Shown: positions 6,758 through 16,505, numbered from the stretch's first letter. The stretch: DNA of 30,403 nucleotides from an uncultured Muribaculaceae bacterium (GCA_910578805.1 CAJTRS010000024.1:1-30403); one strand, 5' to 3'. Program-made: numbers and translations. The notes: generated by a model not told the origin, from the sequence alone.

Positions 6758-9577
6758 ATGGCGAGAACGAAAATAAGCAAAGTTGCAACTGACATCAACG
6801 TGTCTATAGCCACGGTGGTGGAATTTCTGCGCAAGAAAGGCATAAATGTCGATGACAATCCCAACACACGCATTGACGAGGAAGCCTATAACTTGCTTGT
6901 GCAGGAGTACAAGCCTGACCGCGAGCTTAAAACCAAGTCGGATCAGTTCATAACCGAACGGACCAAAGAAAAGGCCAAGCCTGCTCCGGCTCCGAAGGAA
7001 GAAATAAAGATAGAACCAATATCACCGCAGGGTCCCAAAGTGGTAGGCAAGATTGACCTTGATGCCAAGCCTGCTCCCGCTCCGGTGTCCGGACCTGTGG
7101 ACAAGCCTTCGGCTTCGGCAGTTGACACTTTACCAGCTCCCGCCGCAAAGCCTGTGGAGAAAATAGTTGAGCCTGCGCCTGTCGAAACCAAGCCGGCGGC
7201 TCCTGCCGTGGCCGAAGTCAAGCAGCTGGCCAAAGCCGCCGATGTCAATGTACGTCCGGCCAAAACTCCCGAGGTGAAGCCTTCCAGGCCATCAGCGCCC
7301 GCTCCAGCAGATAAGCCTGTGGCACCGGCGGAAAAGCCTGTTGTCAAACCGTCTGAAGAGATATTCTCTCCCAATCCCAAACCTCAGGGGCTATCGATAA
7401 ATGTTGTAGGCAAGATTGACCTTTCGGCCATAAACCAATCGACCCGACCCAAAAAGAAGACAAAGGAGGAGAAACGCAATGAGCGCATAGCCAAGGAGGC
7501 CGGCGCCCAAGGTGACCGCAAGAAGCGTAAGCGTATAGGCGGAAAGGAGAAAATCGACATAGAAAAGACCTCGCAGCAGGGTAGTGGCGAGCGTCACCCG
7601 CGTCAGGGTTCTTCACAGCAGGGCGAAGGCCGGGACCGCAACAGCAACCGCCGTCCGCTGCACACCGAAGTCAATGAGGAAGATGTACAGAAGCAGGTGA
7701 AGGAAACCCTGGCCCGCCTGACCAATAAGGACAAGGGGCAGAAGAAGGGTGCCAAATGGCGTAAGGAGAAGCGCGAAGCCAACGCCACACGTGAGCGCGA
7801 GGCTCATGAAATGGAGATTGCCGAAAGCAAGGTGTTGAAACTCACCGAATTCGTTACCGCCAATGACCTTGCCTCGATGATGAATGTGCCGATCAATAAT
7901 GTTATAGGCACATGTATGAGCATAGGTGTGATGGTGTCGATCAACCAGCGCCTTGATGCCGAAACTATCAATATCGTGGCCGAAGAGTTCGGATACCGCA
8001 CGGAATATGTGTCGGCAGAAGTGGTTGAGGCCATAACTCAGGAAGAGGATACCGAGGAGGAACTCACCGAGCGTCCGCCTATAGTGACCGTGATGGGTCA
8101 TGTGGACCACGGCAAGACCTCGTTGCTCGACTACATACGCAGTGCCAATGTGATTGCCGGAGAGGCCGGAGGTATAACCCAGCATATCGGCGCATACAAT
8201 GTCAAGCTTGCCGACGGACGGCATATCACGTTCCTTGACACTCCCGGTCACGAGGCTTTTACCGCCATGCGTGCGCGTGGAGCCAAAGTCACCGACTTAT
8301 GTATCATAATAGTGGCTGCCGATGACAATGTGATGCCTCAGACCGTGGAAGCCATCAACCATGCTTCGGCCGCAGGTGTGCCGATAGTGTTTGCCATAAA
8401 TAAGATAGACAAGCCTGCCGCCAACCCCGACAAGATCAAGGAAGAACTCGCCGCCATGAACTATCTGGTGGAAGAGTGGGGCGGCAAATACCAGTCGCAG
8501 GACATATCGGCCAAGAAGGGCATAGGTGTTGAGGAACTTATGGAAAAAGTGCTTCTCGAGGCTGAAATGCTCGAACTGAAGGCCAATCCTAACCGCAGGG
8601 CCACAGGTTCCATCATAGAGTCATCGCTCGACAAGGGCCGTGGCTATGTTGCTACCGTGCTTGTGCAGAACGGAACACTCAATGTGGGTGACTTCATACT
8701 CGCCGGCACACATTACGGCAAGGTAAAGGCCATGTTCAACGAGCGTAACCAGCGCATCAAATCGGCGGGTCCGGCCACACCGGCTCTGATTCTGGGTCTT
8801 AACGGAGCTCCTACAGCCGGAGATACCTTTAATGTGATGGATTCGGAGCATGAAGCCAAGGAGATCGCCAACAAGCGTGAGCAGTTGCAGCGCGAGTTGG
8901 GTCTGCGCACAAAGAAGATACTGACTCTTGACGATATAGGTCGTCGCCGTGCCATAGGAAACTTCCAGGAACTCAATATAATAGTAAAGGGCGACGTGGA
9001 CGGTTCGATAGAGGCTCTGTCGGATTCGCTCATCAAGCTTTCCACCGATGAAATCCAGATCAATGTGCTCCATAAGGCAGTAGGTGAGATATCGGAGAGC
9101 GATGTCACTCTTGCCGCCGCTTCCGATGCCATTATCATCGGTTTCCAGGTGCGACCCTCTCAGGCGGCGCGCCGTGCGGCCGAGCGTGACGGAGTGGAGA
9201 TTCGTCTGTACTCCGTGATCTATCAGGCCATAGAAGAGGTAAAGGACGCCATGGAAGGTATGCTCGCACCCGAACTGAAAGAGGAGATCGTGGGCACTGC
9301 CGAGGTGCTTCAGACCTACAAGATAAGCAAGGTGGGTACTGTGGCAGGCTGTATTGTGCGCGAGGGACGCATAAAGCGTTCGTGCAAAGTGCGGCTCATA
9401 CGCGACGGCATAGTGCGCTATACCGGCGATCTCGGTTCGCTCAAGCGTTTCAAGGACGATGTCAAGGAGGTTGTGTCGGGTTATGACTGCGGTCTTAATA
9501 TAGCCGGCTACAACGATATTCACGAAGGCGACATTGTGGAATGCTTTGAGGAAGTGGAAGTGAAGAAGTCATTGTAA
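6758..9577 (+). CDS. infB: Translation initiation factor IF-2
   Basis: The product is 939 residues. IF-2 is the GTPase that brings initiator tRNA to the 30S subunit and promotes subunit joining. The N-terminus (ARTKISKVATDINVSIATVV) is the IF2_N domain. A long Pro/Ala/Lys-rich linker (about 75-350) follows, with KVVGKIDL repeated as VVGKIDLSA. A second IF2_N-like domain lies near 360-430. The GTPase domain has G1 GHVDHGKT (about 446-453), G3 DTPGHE (about 494-499) and G4 NKID (about 547-550). Domains II, III and the tRNA-binding C-terminal domain (KISKVGTVAGCIVREGRIKR) are complete. It is directly abutted by folK (stop TAA followed at once by ATG), so translation is probably coupled. Confidence 0.98.
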   Translation: MARTKISKVATDINVSIATVVEFLRKKGINVDDNPNTRIDEEAYNLLVQEYKPDRELKTKSDQFITERTKEKAKPAPAPKEEIKIEPISPQGPKVVGKIDLDAKPAPAPVSGPVDKPSASAVDTLPAPAAKPVEKIVEPAPVETKPAAPAVAEVKQLAKAADVNVRPAKTPEVKPSRPSAPAPADKPVAPAEKPVVKPSEEIFSPNPKPQGLSINVVGKIDLSAINQSTRPKKKTKEEKRNERIAKEAGAQGDRKKRKRIGGKEKIDIEKTSQQGSGERHPRQGSSQQGEGRDRNSNRRPLHTEVNEEDVQKQVKETLARLTNKDKGQKKGAKWRKEKREANATREREAHEMEIAESKVLKLTEFVTANDLASMMNVPINNVIGTCMSIGVMVSINQRLDAETINIVAEEFGYRTEYVSAEVVEAITQEEDTEEELTERPPIVTVMGHVDHGKTSLLDYIRSANVIAGEAGGITQHIGAYNVKLADGRHITFLDTPGHEAFTAMRARGAKVTDLCIIIVAADDNVMPQTVEAINHASAAGVPIVFAINKIDKPAANPDKIKEELAAMNYLVEEWGGKYQSQDISAKKGIGVEELMEKVLLEAEMLELKANPNRRATGSIIESSLDKGRGYVATVLVQNGTLNVGDFILAGTHYGKVKAMFNERNQRIKSAGPATPALILGLNGAPTAGDTFNVMDSEHEAKEIANKREQLQRELGLRTKKILTLDDIGRRRAIGNFQELNIIVKGDVDGSIEALSDSLIKLSTDEIQINVLHKAVGEISESDVTLAAASDAIIIGFQVRPSQAARRAAERDGVEIRLYSVIYQAIEEVKDAMEGMLAPELKEEIVGTAEVLQTYKISKVGTVAGCIVREGRIKRSCKVRLIRDGIVRYTGDLGSLKRFKDDVKEVVSGYDCGLNIAGYNDIHEGDIVECFEEVEVKKSL

Positions 9578-10054
9578 ATGGCTAGAGCTTACATAAATTT
9601 AGGATCAAATATGGGCGACCGCCTCTCGTATGTCACGGGGGCGGTCGCTGCCATAGAGATGGTCCTGGGGGTGTCGGCAGAGGTGTCGTCGCCCTATTAC
9701 AGCGCACCATGGGGTTATGATTCGCCTAATGAGTTTGTAAATATGGGCATGACGGTGGAAGTCGGCGACATGACTGCCAGTGAGTTGCTTGATGTTCTGC
9801 TTATGGTGCAGGAACGCATCGGTTCGGGTGAGGCGCACCGTACGGCTTCGGGTGCGTATGCCGACCGGACTATTGATGTTGACCTGATAGCTCTTGGTGA
9901 CACTGTGGCGGATACTCCGCGGCTTACGTTGCCGCACCGTCATATGGCCGAAAGACTTTTTGTGCTTGTGCCCATGGCCGAACTGTGGCCAGGTTGGGTG
10001 CACCCTTTGACCGGACTTACTCCAAAGCAGATGATCGAGGCTATCGGAGAGTGA
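9578..10054 (+). CDS. folK: 2-amino-4-hydroxy-6-hydroxymethyldihydropteridine pyrophosphokinase (HPPK)
   Basis: The product is 158 residues, the usual HPPK length. It transfers pyrophosphate from ATP to 6-hydroxymethyl-dihydropterin in folate synthesis. Visible signatures are YINLGSNMGDR at 5-15, SAPWGYDSPNEFVNM at 42-56, the metal-binding RTIDVDLIALG at 97-107 (Asp100 and Asp102) and LPHRHMAERLFVLVPMAEL at 118-136. The ATG follows the infB stop with no gap, so folK is the last gene of the rimP operon. Its 3' end overlaps the convergent helicase gene by 14 bp. Confidence 0.95.
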   Translation: MARAYINLGSNMGDRLSYVTGAVAAIEMVLGVSAEVSSPYYSAPWGYDSPNEFVNMGMTVEVGDMTASELLDVLLMVQERIGSGEAHRTASGAYADRTIDVDLIALGDTVADTPRLTLPHRHMAERLFVLVPMAELWPGWVHPLTGLTPKQMIEAIGE

Positions 10055-13000
10055 CTTCTCGGATTTTTCCCGAATCGAGATACCACAGGAAGCCTCGGAC
10101 ATTGCTTTCTCCACGCTCTATGAGCGTTTTCATGTATCCGCGTACCTGCGAGGAATATTTGCCGTGATGCTCCGCGCCGAATTTGTAATCGATCACATCG
10201 GTGAAACCGTCGGACCGCCATACCACTCTGTCGGGACGTTGCGACGGAGATTGCGGGAACACCACCTCCCGCTCCATGACCACATGCCGTGTATCCTCAA
10301 ACCAAGGTTTCACCTCCGGACGTCCGAGTTCGCGCGACAGAAATGTTTCTATGGCGGCGCTCTCCTCCTTGGGTATGGCTCCTTTGCGCACCTGGCGCAT
10401 TATGGCTTTGTGGAGCATGGAGGGGGTTCTTACGTGCGACAGGACATCGTGGAGCATGATGCCGCGTTCGCGGGCTTCGGAGCGTTGTTCCGACCTGTCC
10501 ATGTCTATTTCGGCCCACAGGTCCTCCCGGTCAAGTGAGTAATAGGCCGACATGGTCATGTCTTCTACCGGATCGAGTGTGGCCGGAGGCTCGTTTGAAT
10601 CTTCGGTGGCGGTTGTGGGCGTGCCGAATGTGACGGTGCTTACATTTATGCCGTCATGTGCCACTCTTTGTGTTGCTGTCCCGTTCTCTCCTGTGCAGAT
10701 GGAATGCAATGCCCCGTCGAGGAGTGCGCCCGCGGGAAGCGCGTCGGTCATGGTCGGGGAGTATGATACAATAAGCTCGTCAACGGCGCGTGTGAATGCC
10801 ACGTAGAGCACATTGAGTTCGTCGAGCACCTGCTCGGCACATCGTGCCGAGTATTGCCCTTCGAAGTATGTGCCGGTCATGGATTTGTCGGGCTTAAGCG
10901 GGAGCAGTGGCGGTAACAGTGCGGGGTCTATGTCGGTTATCATTGAAGTGTCAAACCACTCGTAGCCTTTGAACCGTATGGTGTCCCAGTCGGCTTCGGG
11001 TATATGCACGCATTTGAATTCGAGTCCTTTTGATTTGTGTATTGTCATGACTCTTAGCGCGTCCTTGTCAAATGCCGACGACACGGTGGAGAGCCGTCCG
11101 CGTTCGTCCCACCAGCGTAGGAAGGAGCGCAGATTGCCTGTGCCGAATGAGAAATATTCGAGCACCACGTCCTGGAATGCGGAGATAAACATGTTTTGCT
11201 CCCGGGCGAGAGCCGGTGATATGTACCGCGATATTATTCTTTCGACTAACGACGGCACACTGTAGCAGGTCATATCGTTGATGTCCGGTTCGAGTTCCGA
11301 ACTTATTGTGTTTGTATTTCCGAGCGCCTGTCTGAGTGCTGTTTCCGGATCGTCGGTGTGCCCGGCAATGTAATTGTAACGGTTGATCATGGCCGCAAGG
11401 TCATGACGGCGCCGGTAGCTGCCGGTGTCCGATCCGTCAGGCTCGGTCTCTGACAGCGCCATGTAGCGCATTACACTTATAATGATTCTTACGGCGGGGG
11501 AGGATACCACGAGCATGGCATCGTCGGAAATGATTCTGAGATGCGATAAGGCCGGATCGGAAGCCATGCGGTCCATCAGATAGCTGATCACCCGGGTGGC
11601 TTCGGTATTGAACCGCGTGAGTACCACTATGTCGCAGGCCCGGTATCCCGAAGCTATCTGCCGGCTTATCTCACGGTACATATTGTCAAACGCCACACTC
11701 TCGAATCCTGCCACTGTGGCGGCTTCTATGGCGTTAGTCTGCACATATCCCCGGTGTGAGGCGTGTTTTGGCGATACTTTTTGGTTCACGTTGCCGTAAA
11801 TGCCCGAAAATCCGGCTTCTGCTGCCAGAGTGGCAAACAATGCGTTGTTGAACCGCACCACGTCGGCCGAACTGCGCCAGTTGGTGTTGCCTTCAGGAGT
11901 GTCACCCTCTATCCGGGCATTGCTGCCGAAATCGGCCAGTACCTGCTTCTGGAGCAACGTGGGATCAGAGAAGCGGAAGCGGTATATACATTGTTTCTCA
12001 TCACCTATTATGAGGCTGTCGTGGCCCGATCCCTGAGCTTCGGCCAGGAGCGGACGCAGATTGTCCCATTGCAGTCTTGAAGTGTCCTGAAACTCGTCGA
12101 TCAGGAAATGGTCGAGCCAGACCCCCACGCGGTCAAACACAAACGGTACGTTGCCGTCGGTGAGTATGGTGCGCAACATGCCCGATGCGTCCGACAGGAG
12201 CATGGTGTTGTTGTCGTTGTGGTATTGTTCTATGTGGAAATACACCCTCTCCATGATGCCTAATACAAACAGGTTGGAGCGCATGGTGGTCAGGAGCCGC
12301 ATGCGAGGCACGCCGTCGCGCAGTGCCGTACAGGCTTCTGACAGTGTGCTGTCAAGTTCCGAGTCCGGATTGGCGTCCAGATGCTTTTTAAGCGGCGCGC
12401 CATAGGCGGCTCTGATGTCGGCGCATGCGTTGGCCAGCGTTTTTCCGGTGGTGTTGCATGTGCCTTCCGAGAGAAATGCGTGCAGGAGGTTCAGCAGGTT
12501 GTTGTTGACTTTGAGTTTCGATGCCCCGTCGTAGCCGCGCGATTCGATGGCGTGGAGGGCCTTGCGGCATTTTTCGGCCGTTTCCTCCGAGGTGAGTTTC
12601 TCTGCGTCCGTGAGAGCCTGTGCCAGCATGGGGAGTTTGTCGGCGCGCATATAATCCATCATGGCGTCATGATGCAGAGTGAACTGTTCGTTGCTTAGCG
12701 AGCATATCAGTCGTACTATCTCGCGGTATGTGGCCGATGAGCGGTTGAATATATTTGTTGACTTGCCTTGAGAGAACAGTCCGCGGAGATATTGCCATAT
12801 CCACATGGTTATGCGGCGGCTTTCCGTAGAGCCCGGATCGGAACGCAATGAATCGAACAGCTCGCGTACGGCCGCGGCTATGACCTTTGTCGTGTCGAGG
12901 TCCACCTCATAGTTGCCGGTGAGATCGAGATCGTGGGCAAATGTACGCAGTATGGTCTGGAAAAAGGAGTCGATAGTGCTCACCTGAAAGAAGGTGAAAT

Positions 13001-13340
13001 CAAAGAGGAGCTTGACCAATGAGTCGGCTGCGGCTGCTTTGAGTTCTGTTTCAGAGCAGTCGAGGTCTGTCATGAGCATATGCAGATAGGGGCTTGGACG
13101 GTTCCACCCGGGTTCCATGTCTCCGAGCACTGCAAGTTCGTGGACAATGCGGCTCTTCATCTCCTCGGTGGCTTTGTTGGTGAAAGTCACAGCCAGTATG
13201 TGGCGGTGGTTTTCGTGGTCATGCGGAGCCAGACGGTATTTGCCGTCCGAGCCTTTTGAGCCGAGAAGAAGTTTGATGTAACGGTATGTGAGGGTAAACG
13301 TTTTCCCCGATCCGGCCGAAGCCTTGTATATGGAGAGCAT
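10041..13340 (-). CDS. UvrD/AddA-type helicase with C-terminal PD-(D/E)XK nuclease domain
   Basis: The product is 1,099 residues. Such proteins unwind and resect DNA ends for recombinational repair. Superfamily 1 motifs appear in order: Walker A ASAGSGKTFTL (about 7-17), motif II FLIDEFQDTSRLQW, motif III IIGDEKQCIYRFR, motif IV WRSSADVVRFNN, motif V MTIHKSKGLEFK and motif VI LYVAFTRAVDEL. The C-terminal nuclease core has Asp1037 (RPDRVVW), then Asp1051 and Lys1053 (VIDYKFG), then YSSQVRGY. This is the AddA layout. The usual partner AddB is not adjacent; the upstream gene is a SUI1-type factor 19 bp away. It is the last gene of the dnaX cluster. An unassigned RecB-like helicase is the alternative name. 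Confidence 0.88.
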   Translation of the reverse strand: MLSIYKASAGSGKTFTLTYRYIKLLLGSKGSDGKYRLAPHDHENHRHILAVTFTNKATEEMKSRIVHELAVLGDMEPGWNRPSPYLHMLMTDLDCSETELKAAAADSLVKLLFDFTFFQVSTIDSFFQTILRTFAHDLDLTGNYEVDLDTTKVIAAAVRELFDSLRSDPGSTESRRITMWIWQYLRGLFSQGKSTNIFNRSSATYREIVRLICSLSNEQFTLHHDAMMDYMRADKLPMLAQALTDAEKLTSEETAEKCRKALHAIESRGYDGASKLKVNNNLLNLLHAFLSEGTCNTTGKTLANACADIRAAYGAPLKKHLDANPDSELDSTLSEACTALRDGVPRMRLLTTMRSNLFVLGIMERVYFHIEQYHNDNNTMLLSDASGMLRTILTDGNVPFVFDRVGVWLDHFLIDEFQDTSRLQWDNLRPLLAEAQGSGHDSLIIGDEKQCIYRFRFSDPTLLQKQVLADFGSNARIEGDTPEGNTNWRSSADVVRFNNALFATLAAEAGFSGIYGNVNQKVSPKHASHRGYVQTNAIEAATVAGFESVAFDNMYREISRQIASGYRACDIVVLTRFNTEATRVISYLMDRMASDPALSHLRIISDDAMLVVSSPAVRIIISVMRYMALSETEPDGSDTGSYRRRHDLAAMINRYNYIAGHTDDPETALRQALGNTNTISSELEPDINDMTCYSVPSLVERIISRYISPALAREQNMFISAFQDVVLEYFSFGTGNLRSFLRWWDERGRLSTVSSAFDKDALRVMTIHKSKGLEFKCVHIPEADWDTIRFKGYEWFDTSMITDIDPALLPPLLPLKPDKSMTGTYFEGQYSARCAEQVLDELNVLYVAFTRAVDELIVSYSPTMTDALPAGALLDGALHSICTGENGTATQRVAHDGINVSTVTFGTPTTATEDSNEPPATLDPVEDMTMSAYYSLDREDLWAEIDMDRSEQRSEARERGIMLHDVLSHVRTPSMLHKAIMRQVRKGAIPKEESAAIETFLSRELGRPEVKPWFEDTRHVVMEREVVFPQSPSQRPDRVVWRSDGFTDVIDYKFGAEHHGKYSSQVRGYMKTLIERGESNVRGFLWYLDSGKIREVTLR

Positions 13341-13359
13341 GTGCGCGCTGATGCTGTGG

Positions 13360-13701
13360 TTATATGACGCGGGCTTTAAAGCCCATGTCTGTAAGGCGGG
13401 TCAAGATGTCTTGGCGTCGGTCGCCCTGAATGAGAACTTCGCCTCCGCGTGCCGAACCTCCGGCTCCGAGTTGTTGCTTGAGCTTTGCGGCTATTTCGCG
13501 CAGGCGTTCGTCGGGCAGGTTCCAGCCTGTGATGAGTGTGGCTGTCTTGCCTCCGCGCCCTTTGCGTTCGATGCTTATGTCGAGACGCGGACATGAGCTT
13601 ATGTCGTCGTGGTCACGGTCATGTGGAGCCGGTGAGTCCGGTCCTTCGGGAAGATCGGGATTGGAGTCCTTGAATGCTTGCAGTCGGTCTTGCCAGTTCA
13701 T
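13360..13701 (-). CDS. yciH: SUI1/YciH-type translation initiation factor-like protein
   Basis: The product is 113 residues. The C-terminal half is an eIF1/SUI1 fold: ISIERKGRGGKTATLITGW, then LKQQLGAGGSARGGEVLIQGD, then a helix ending LTDMGFKARVI. Bacterial members (YciH) are linked to initiation fidelity and stress in E. coli; the role here is inferred from family only. The N-terminal 40 residues are acidic and Pro-rich, probably disordered. Its start overlaps the stop of the upstream lipoprotein by 4 bp, so the two are probably translationally coupled. Confidence 0.9.
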   Translation of the reverse strand: MNWQDRLQAFKDSNPDLPEGPDSPAPHDRDHDDISSCPRLDISIERKGRGGKTATLITGWNLPDERLREIAAKLKQQLGAGGSARGGEVLIQGDRRQDILTRLTDMGFKARVI

Positions 13702-14168
13702 TGTATGTCGGATTGCGGGTTAACGGTTTCGGGGAGGCTGTCAACGGCAAATTCCGTGATTTCCTCTATGGTGGGTTGCTTTGATCCTATGTTTTTGGTC
13801 AGTGTCTGCAGCATGTCCACATATTGCATCTTGTCAAACGGCACAGAGGAGTAATACGATGCGGCGCTGTCAGGCGCGGCATTATAGGCACGTCGGTAGA
13901 GATCGGTGGCAGTGGCTGTGTTGATGCCTTCATCGCTGTGGTCAGCCATCTGCATATAAACTATTGACAGGCGTGCAAGTTGTGAGGCCGATAACTGTGA
14001 CAGGTTTTCGTTTCCCATAAGATACTCCGACAGGCTTGCCGCCACTTTCATATCACCTTGTGCCACGGCTGTTTCGGCCTCACGCAGGTTTGTGTCGAGT
14101 TCGTTGATGCTGTCGCCTCCGCATGATACAAGCAGACAAATTATAGGAATTATGATCAGATGTTTCAT
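13698..14168 (-). CDS. Predicted lipoprotein of unknown function, helical (TPR-like)
   Basis: The product is 156 residues. The N-terminus MKHLIIIPIICLLVSCGG is a lipoprotein signal with lipobox LVSC, giving Cys16 as the acylated residue. The mature part is mostly helical, with repeated helix-turn-helix features: NLREAETAVAQGDMKVAASL, then SASQLARLSIVYMQMAD, then ATDLYRRAYNAAPDSAASYY. This suggests a small TPR-like scaffold. No catalytic motif is seen. It sits between yciH (4-bp overlap) and another lipoprotein gene 27 bp upstream. Confidence 0.75.
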   Translation of the reverse strand: MKHLIIIPIICLLVSCGGDSINELDTNLREAETAVAQGDMKVAASLSEYLMGNENLSQLSASQLARLSIVYMQMADHSDEGINTATATDLYRRAYNAAPDSAASYYSSVPFDKMQYVDMLQTLTKNIGSKQPTIEEITEFAVDSLPETVNPQSDIQ

Positions 14169-14195
14169 TATAAGGTTATTCTTTTTATGAATGTG

Positions 14196-14588
14196 TCAGC
14201 GACGGATATATACTTTGTCGCTGTCATGGAATTTCAGTGTGAGTTGTGACCCTGTGAAGTTGACAACCGGCCGGGCCAAATGTGTGGCTATGTCTCCGAT
14301 AAGAGTGGAGTCGCCTTGTATTTCCACAGCCTTGCCGTCGGAATCCACGAATAGTGTGTCGCGAAGCACATTCCATGTGCCTTTGATAGAGTAGCTCAGC
14401 ACTCCGGGGCTGATGGCCCGTATGGTGCAGGTGCCGTCGGGGTTGAGTTCCATCGTTGGGGTTGTTTCGGATATGGCCGGTTCGTAGTAGTTGCCTGTCA
14501 TTTCCTGTGCCCGGTCGCTCAGGTTGCTGCAGGCAGTGGTGGTTGTTATCGCCATGGTGCAGGCAAGGGTTTTCAGGGTCGGTTTCAT
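14196..14588 (-). CDS. Predicted small lipoprotein, lipocalin-like beta-rich domain
   Basis: The product is 130 residues. A signal sequence ends in TTACS, so Cys20 is the probable lipidated residue. The mature domain runs through GNYYEPAI, a TMELNPDGTCTIRAI strand pair, YSIKGTWNVLRDTLFVDSDG and a final strand LTLKFHDSDKVYIRR. This alternation of strands resembles the lipocalin-like domains of small Bacteroidetes lipoproteins, but I cannot name a family with certainty. Located 21 bp after dnaX in the same direction, so probably co-transcribed. Confidence 0.72.
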   Translation of the reverse strand: MKPTLKTLACTMAITTTTACSNLSDRAQEMTGNYYEPAISETTPTMELNPDGTCTIRAISPGVLSYSIKGTWNVLRDTLFVDSDGKAVEIQGDSTLIGDIATHLARPVVNFTGSQLTLKFHDSDKVYIRR

Positions 14589-14609
14589 TGGGGTATGTTA
14601 TGAGTGGTG

Positions 14610-16373
14610 TTATGAGAGCCGGAGCTTGAGGTCTGTGATAAGGTGTTGTAGCGCGGGATACTCGGCAGTCATGCGTTGGAGGAGTTCGTTTTCGTTGAGG
14701 GTGTGGCGCGGGTCGGAACCTTGGGCTATCACTACATCGAATGTGATGAGGTCGTTGGCCAAGGCGTTGTGTATTTTCTCCAATATGTCGGGGCGGTTGG
14801 CTTCCATCAGTTCCTGTTGCTTCTGGTTCTGGACTGTGACGGTGAAACGGTTGCCGTCGATATTGGCGGGATACGATGCGCGCATGGTGTTGGTCAGTAT
14901 CTGGGCCTTTGGGTGGGTGGATATGTAGGTTTCCCATGCCGAGTTCAGTGCATCGTGAGAGAAAGGAGTGTTTCTCTGCGGCCTTGTCGATGTGGATTTT
15001 TCGGCATCTTGTGTGGCGGCTGATGGTACACCGTGTTTTATGGATATGCGCGGTATGCCCGATAATTGCGGAGCGGCTGCGGATCGGGCGTTTCTGTTGG
15101 GTTGGTTCGGCGTGATGGGCTTCGACGTAGGATTACCGGCGGGTATCGATGGCTTTGCTTGTTGCGTGGGTGCGACTGATGGTGCCGGGGCTGGAGCCGC
15201 ATGGATAGCGGTTGTCCCATCGGTTGCGGCAGCTATGGGTTTGAGCCGCCCCTCTCCGTCACTGCCTTTATTGGGGGAGGGGCTGAGTGGTTGGCATATT
15301 TTGGCGAGTGTCAGTTCCACAAGAAACTGCTTGTTGGACGCCGCCCGGTAATTGAGGTCGGCATCGTTGCAGAGAGACATGGCATGGTATATGAATTGTG
15401 TTGTGCACCTGACAGCTCTGTCAGCCAATTCTTTGCGGGCTTCGTCACCGGCTTCTACGAGATGGAGTGTGGCCGGGTCGGAGGCTACCATCAGATCGCG
15501 GAAATAGGCGGCAAGACCGTTGATGAAAAATTGTGAGTCGAAGCCTTTGTCCCGTATTTCCTTATATATGAGCCAACTTTTGAGGACATCATTGGCAAGG
15601 AAGCAGTCGAGCAGACGGTTGTAATATTCGTTGTCGAGAACGTTAAGGTTGTCTATGGCAGCCTGATAGGTTATGTTGCCTCCCGATGATGCCGCCACTT
15701 GGTCAAAGATGGAAAGGGCGTCGCGCATGGCTCCGTCGGCCTTGCGGGCAATGACATTCAGTGCTGTCCGTTCAACTGTGATGCCCTCTTGTGATGCCAC
15801 GTATGTGAGGTGGTCGATCATGTCCTGAATGGTGATGCGGTGGAAGTCGTATATCTGGCACCGTGATAGTATGGTGGGTATGATCTTGTGCTTTTCGGTG
15901 GTGGCGAGAATGAACACCACATAGCTCGGCGGTTCCTCGAGGGTCTTGAGGAAAGCGTTGAACGCCTGCGATGACAACATGTGCACCTCATCAACTATGA
16001 ATACACGGTAGGAGCCTATCGACGGTGGCACCTGCACCTGGTCCACGAGGTTGCGTATATCATCGACACCATTGTTGGAGGCTGCGTCAAGCTCTACAAT
16101 GTTCATGGAGGTTCCGGCATTGAATGCCCGGCATGAGTCACATTCGTTACAGGCTTCGCCGTCGGGGGTACGGTGTGAGCAGTTGATGGTTTTTGCGAAT
16201 ATGCGCGCGCATGATGTCTTGCCCACACCGCGTGAGCCGCAAAATAGGTAGGAGTTGGCCAGACGGTTGGAGGCCACAGCGTTTTTCAGTGTGGTTGTCA
16301 GCGCTTTCTGTCCTACTACGGAGGCGAAGGTTGCCGGCCGGTATTTCCTTGCGGAAACTAAATATGGTTCCAT
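14610..16373 (-). CDS. dnaX: DNA polymerase III subunit gamma/tau
   Basis: The product is 587 residues. It is the clamp-loader ATPase that loads the sliding clamp and joins replicase parts. The N-terminus MEPYLVSARKYRP is typical. Walker A GSRGVGKT lies at 46-53, the zinc module uses Cys65, Cys75, Cys78 and Cys81, Walker B is VDEVHMLS and the SRC sensor is ILSRCQIYDF. Domain III follows, then a Pro/Ala/Thr-rich linker (about 380-480) and a tau-like C-terminal domain (ALNSAWETYISTHPKAQI). It heads a cluster of five minus-strand genes. I did not identify a programmed frameshift site. Confidence 0.96.
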   Translation of the reverse strand: MEPYLVSARKYRPATFASVVGQKALTTTLKNAVASNRLANSYLFCGSRGVGKTSCARIFAKTINCSHRTPDGEACNECDSCRAFNAGTSMNIVELDAASNNGVDDIRNLVDQVQVPPSIGSYRVFIVDEVHMLSSQAFNAFLKTLEEPPSYVVFILATTEKHKIIPTILSRCQIYDFHRITIQDMIDHLTYVASQEGITVERTALNVIARKADGAMRDALSIFDQVAASSGGNITYQAAIDNLNVLDNEYYNRLLDCFLANDVLKSWLIYKEIRDKGFDSQFFINGLAAYFRDLMVASDPATLHLVEAGDEARKELADRAVRCTTQFIYHAMSLCNDADLNYRAASNKQFLVELTLAKICQPLSPSPNKGSDGEGRLKPIAAATDGTTAIHAAPAPAPSVAPTQQAKPSIPAGNPTSKPITPNQPNRNARSAAAPQLSGIPRISIKHGVPSAATQDAEKSTSTRPQRNTPFSHDALNSAWETYISTHPKAQILTNTMRASYPANIDGNRFTVTVQNQKQQELMEANRPDILEKIHNALANDLITFDVVIAQGSDPRHTLNENELLQRMTAEYPALQHLITDLKLRLS

Positions 16374-16430
16374 TTTAAGGTTTCTTGTATTCGTGGCTTC
16401 CGTATGACATCTGGCATACGGGATCAGTCA

Positions 16431-16461
16431 CAAAAATATGAAATTTTTGCGGGATTGCAAG
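16431..16461 (-). promoter_or_regulatory. Promoter of the dnaX cluster
   Basis: On the minus strand: CTTG (-33, plus coordinates 16458-16461), a 19-bp spacer, then TATTTTTG (16438 to 16431), matching TAnnTTTG. The start is predicted near 16424, giving a leader of about 50 nt before the dnaX ATG at 16373. Confidence 0.55.
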
Positions 16462-16505
16462 GGGAGACCCGAATGTTTTACCTGTGCCGTTGGTAAAAGG
16501 GTGTG

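Noticed and set aside
8621..9523. Long minus-strand frame of 300 residues opposite infB
   Set aside because: It mirrors the codon pattern of a well-conserved IF-2 gene and has no family features.
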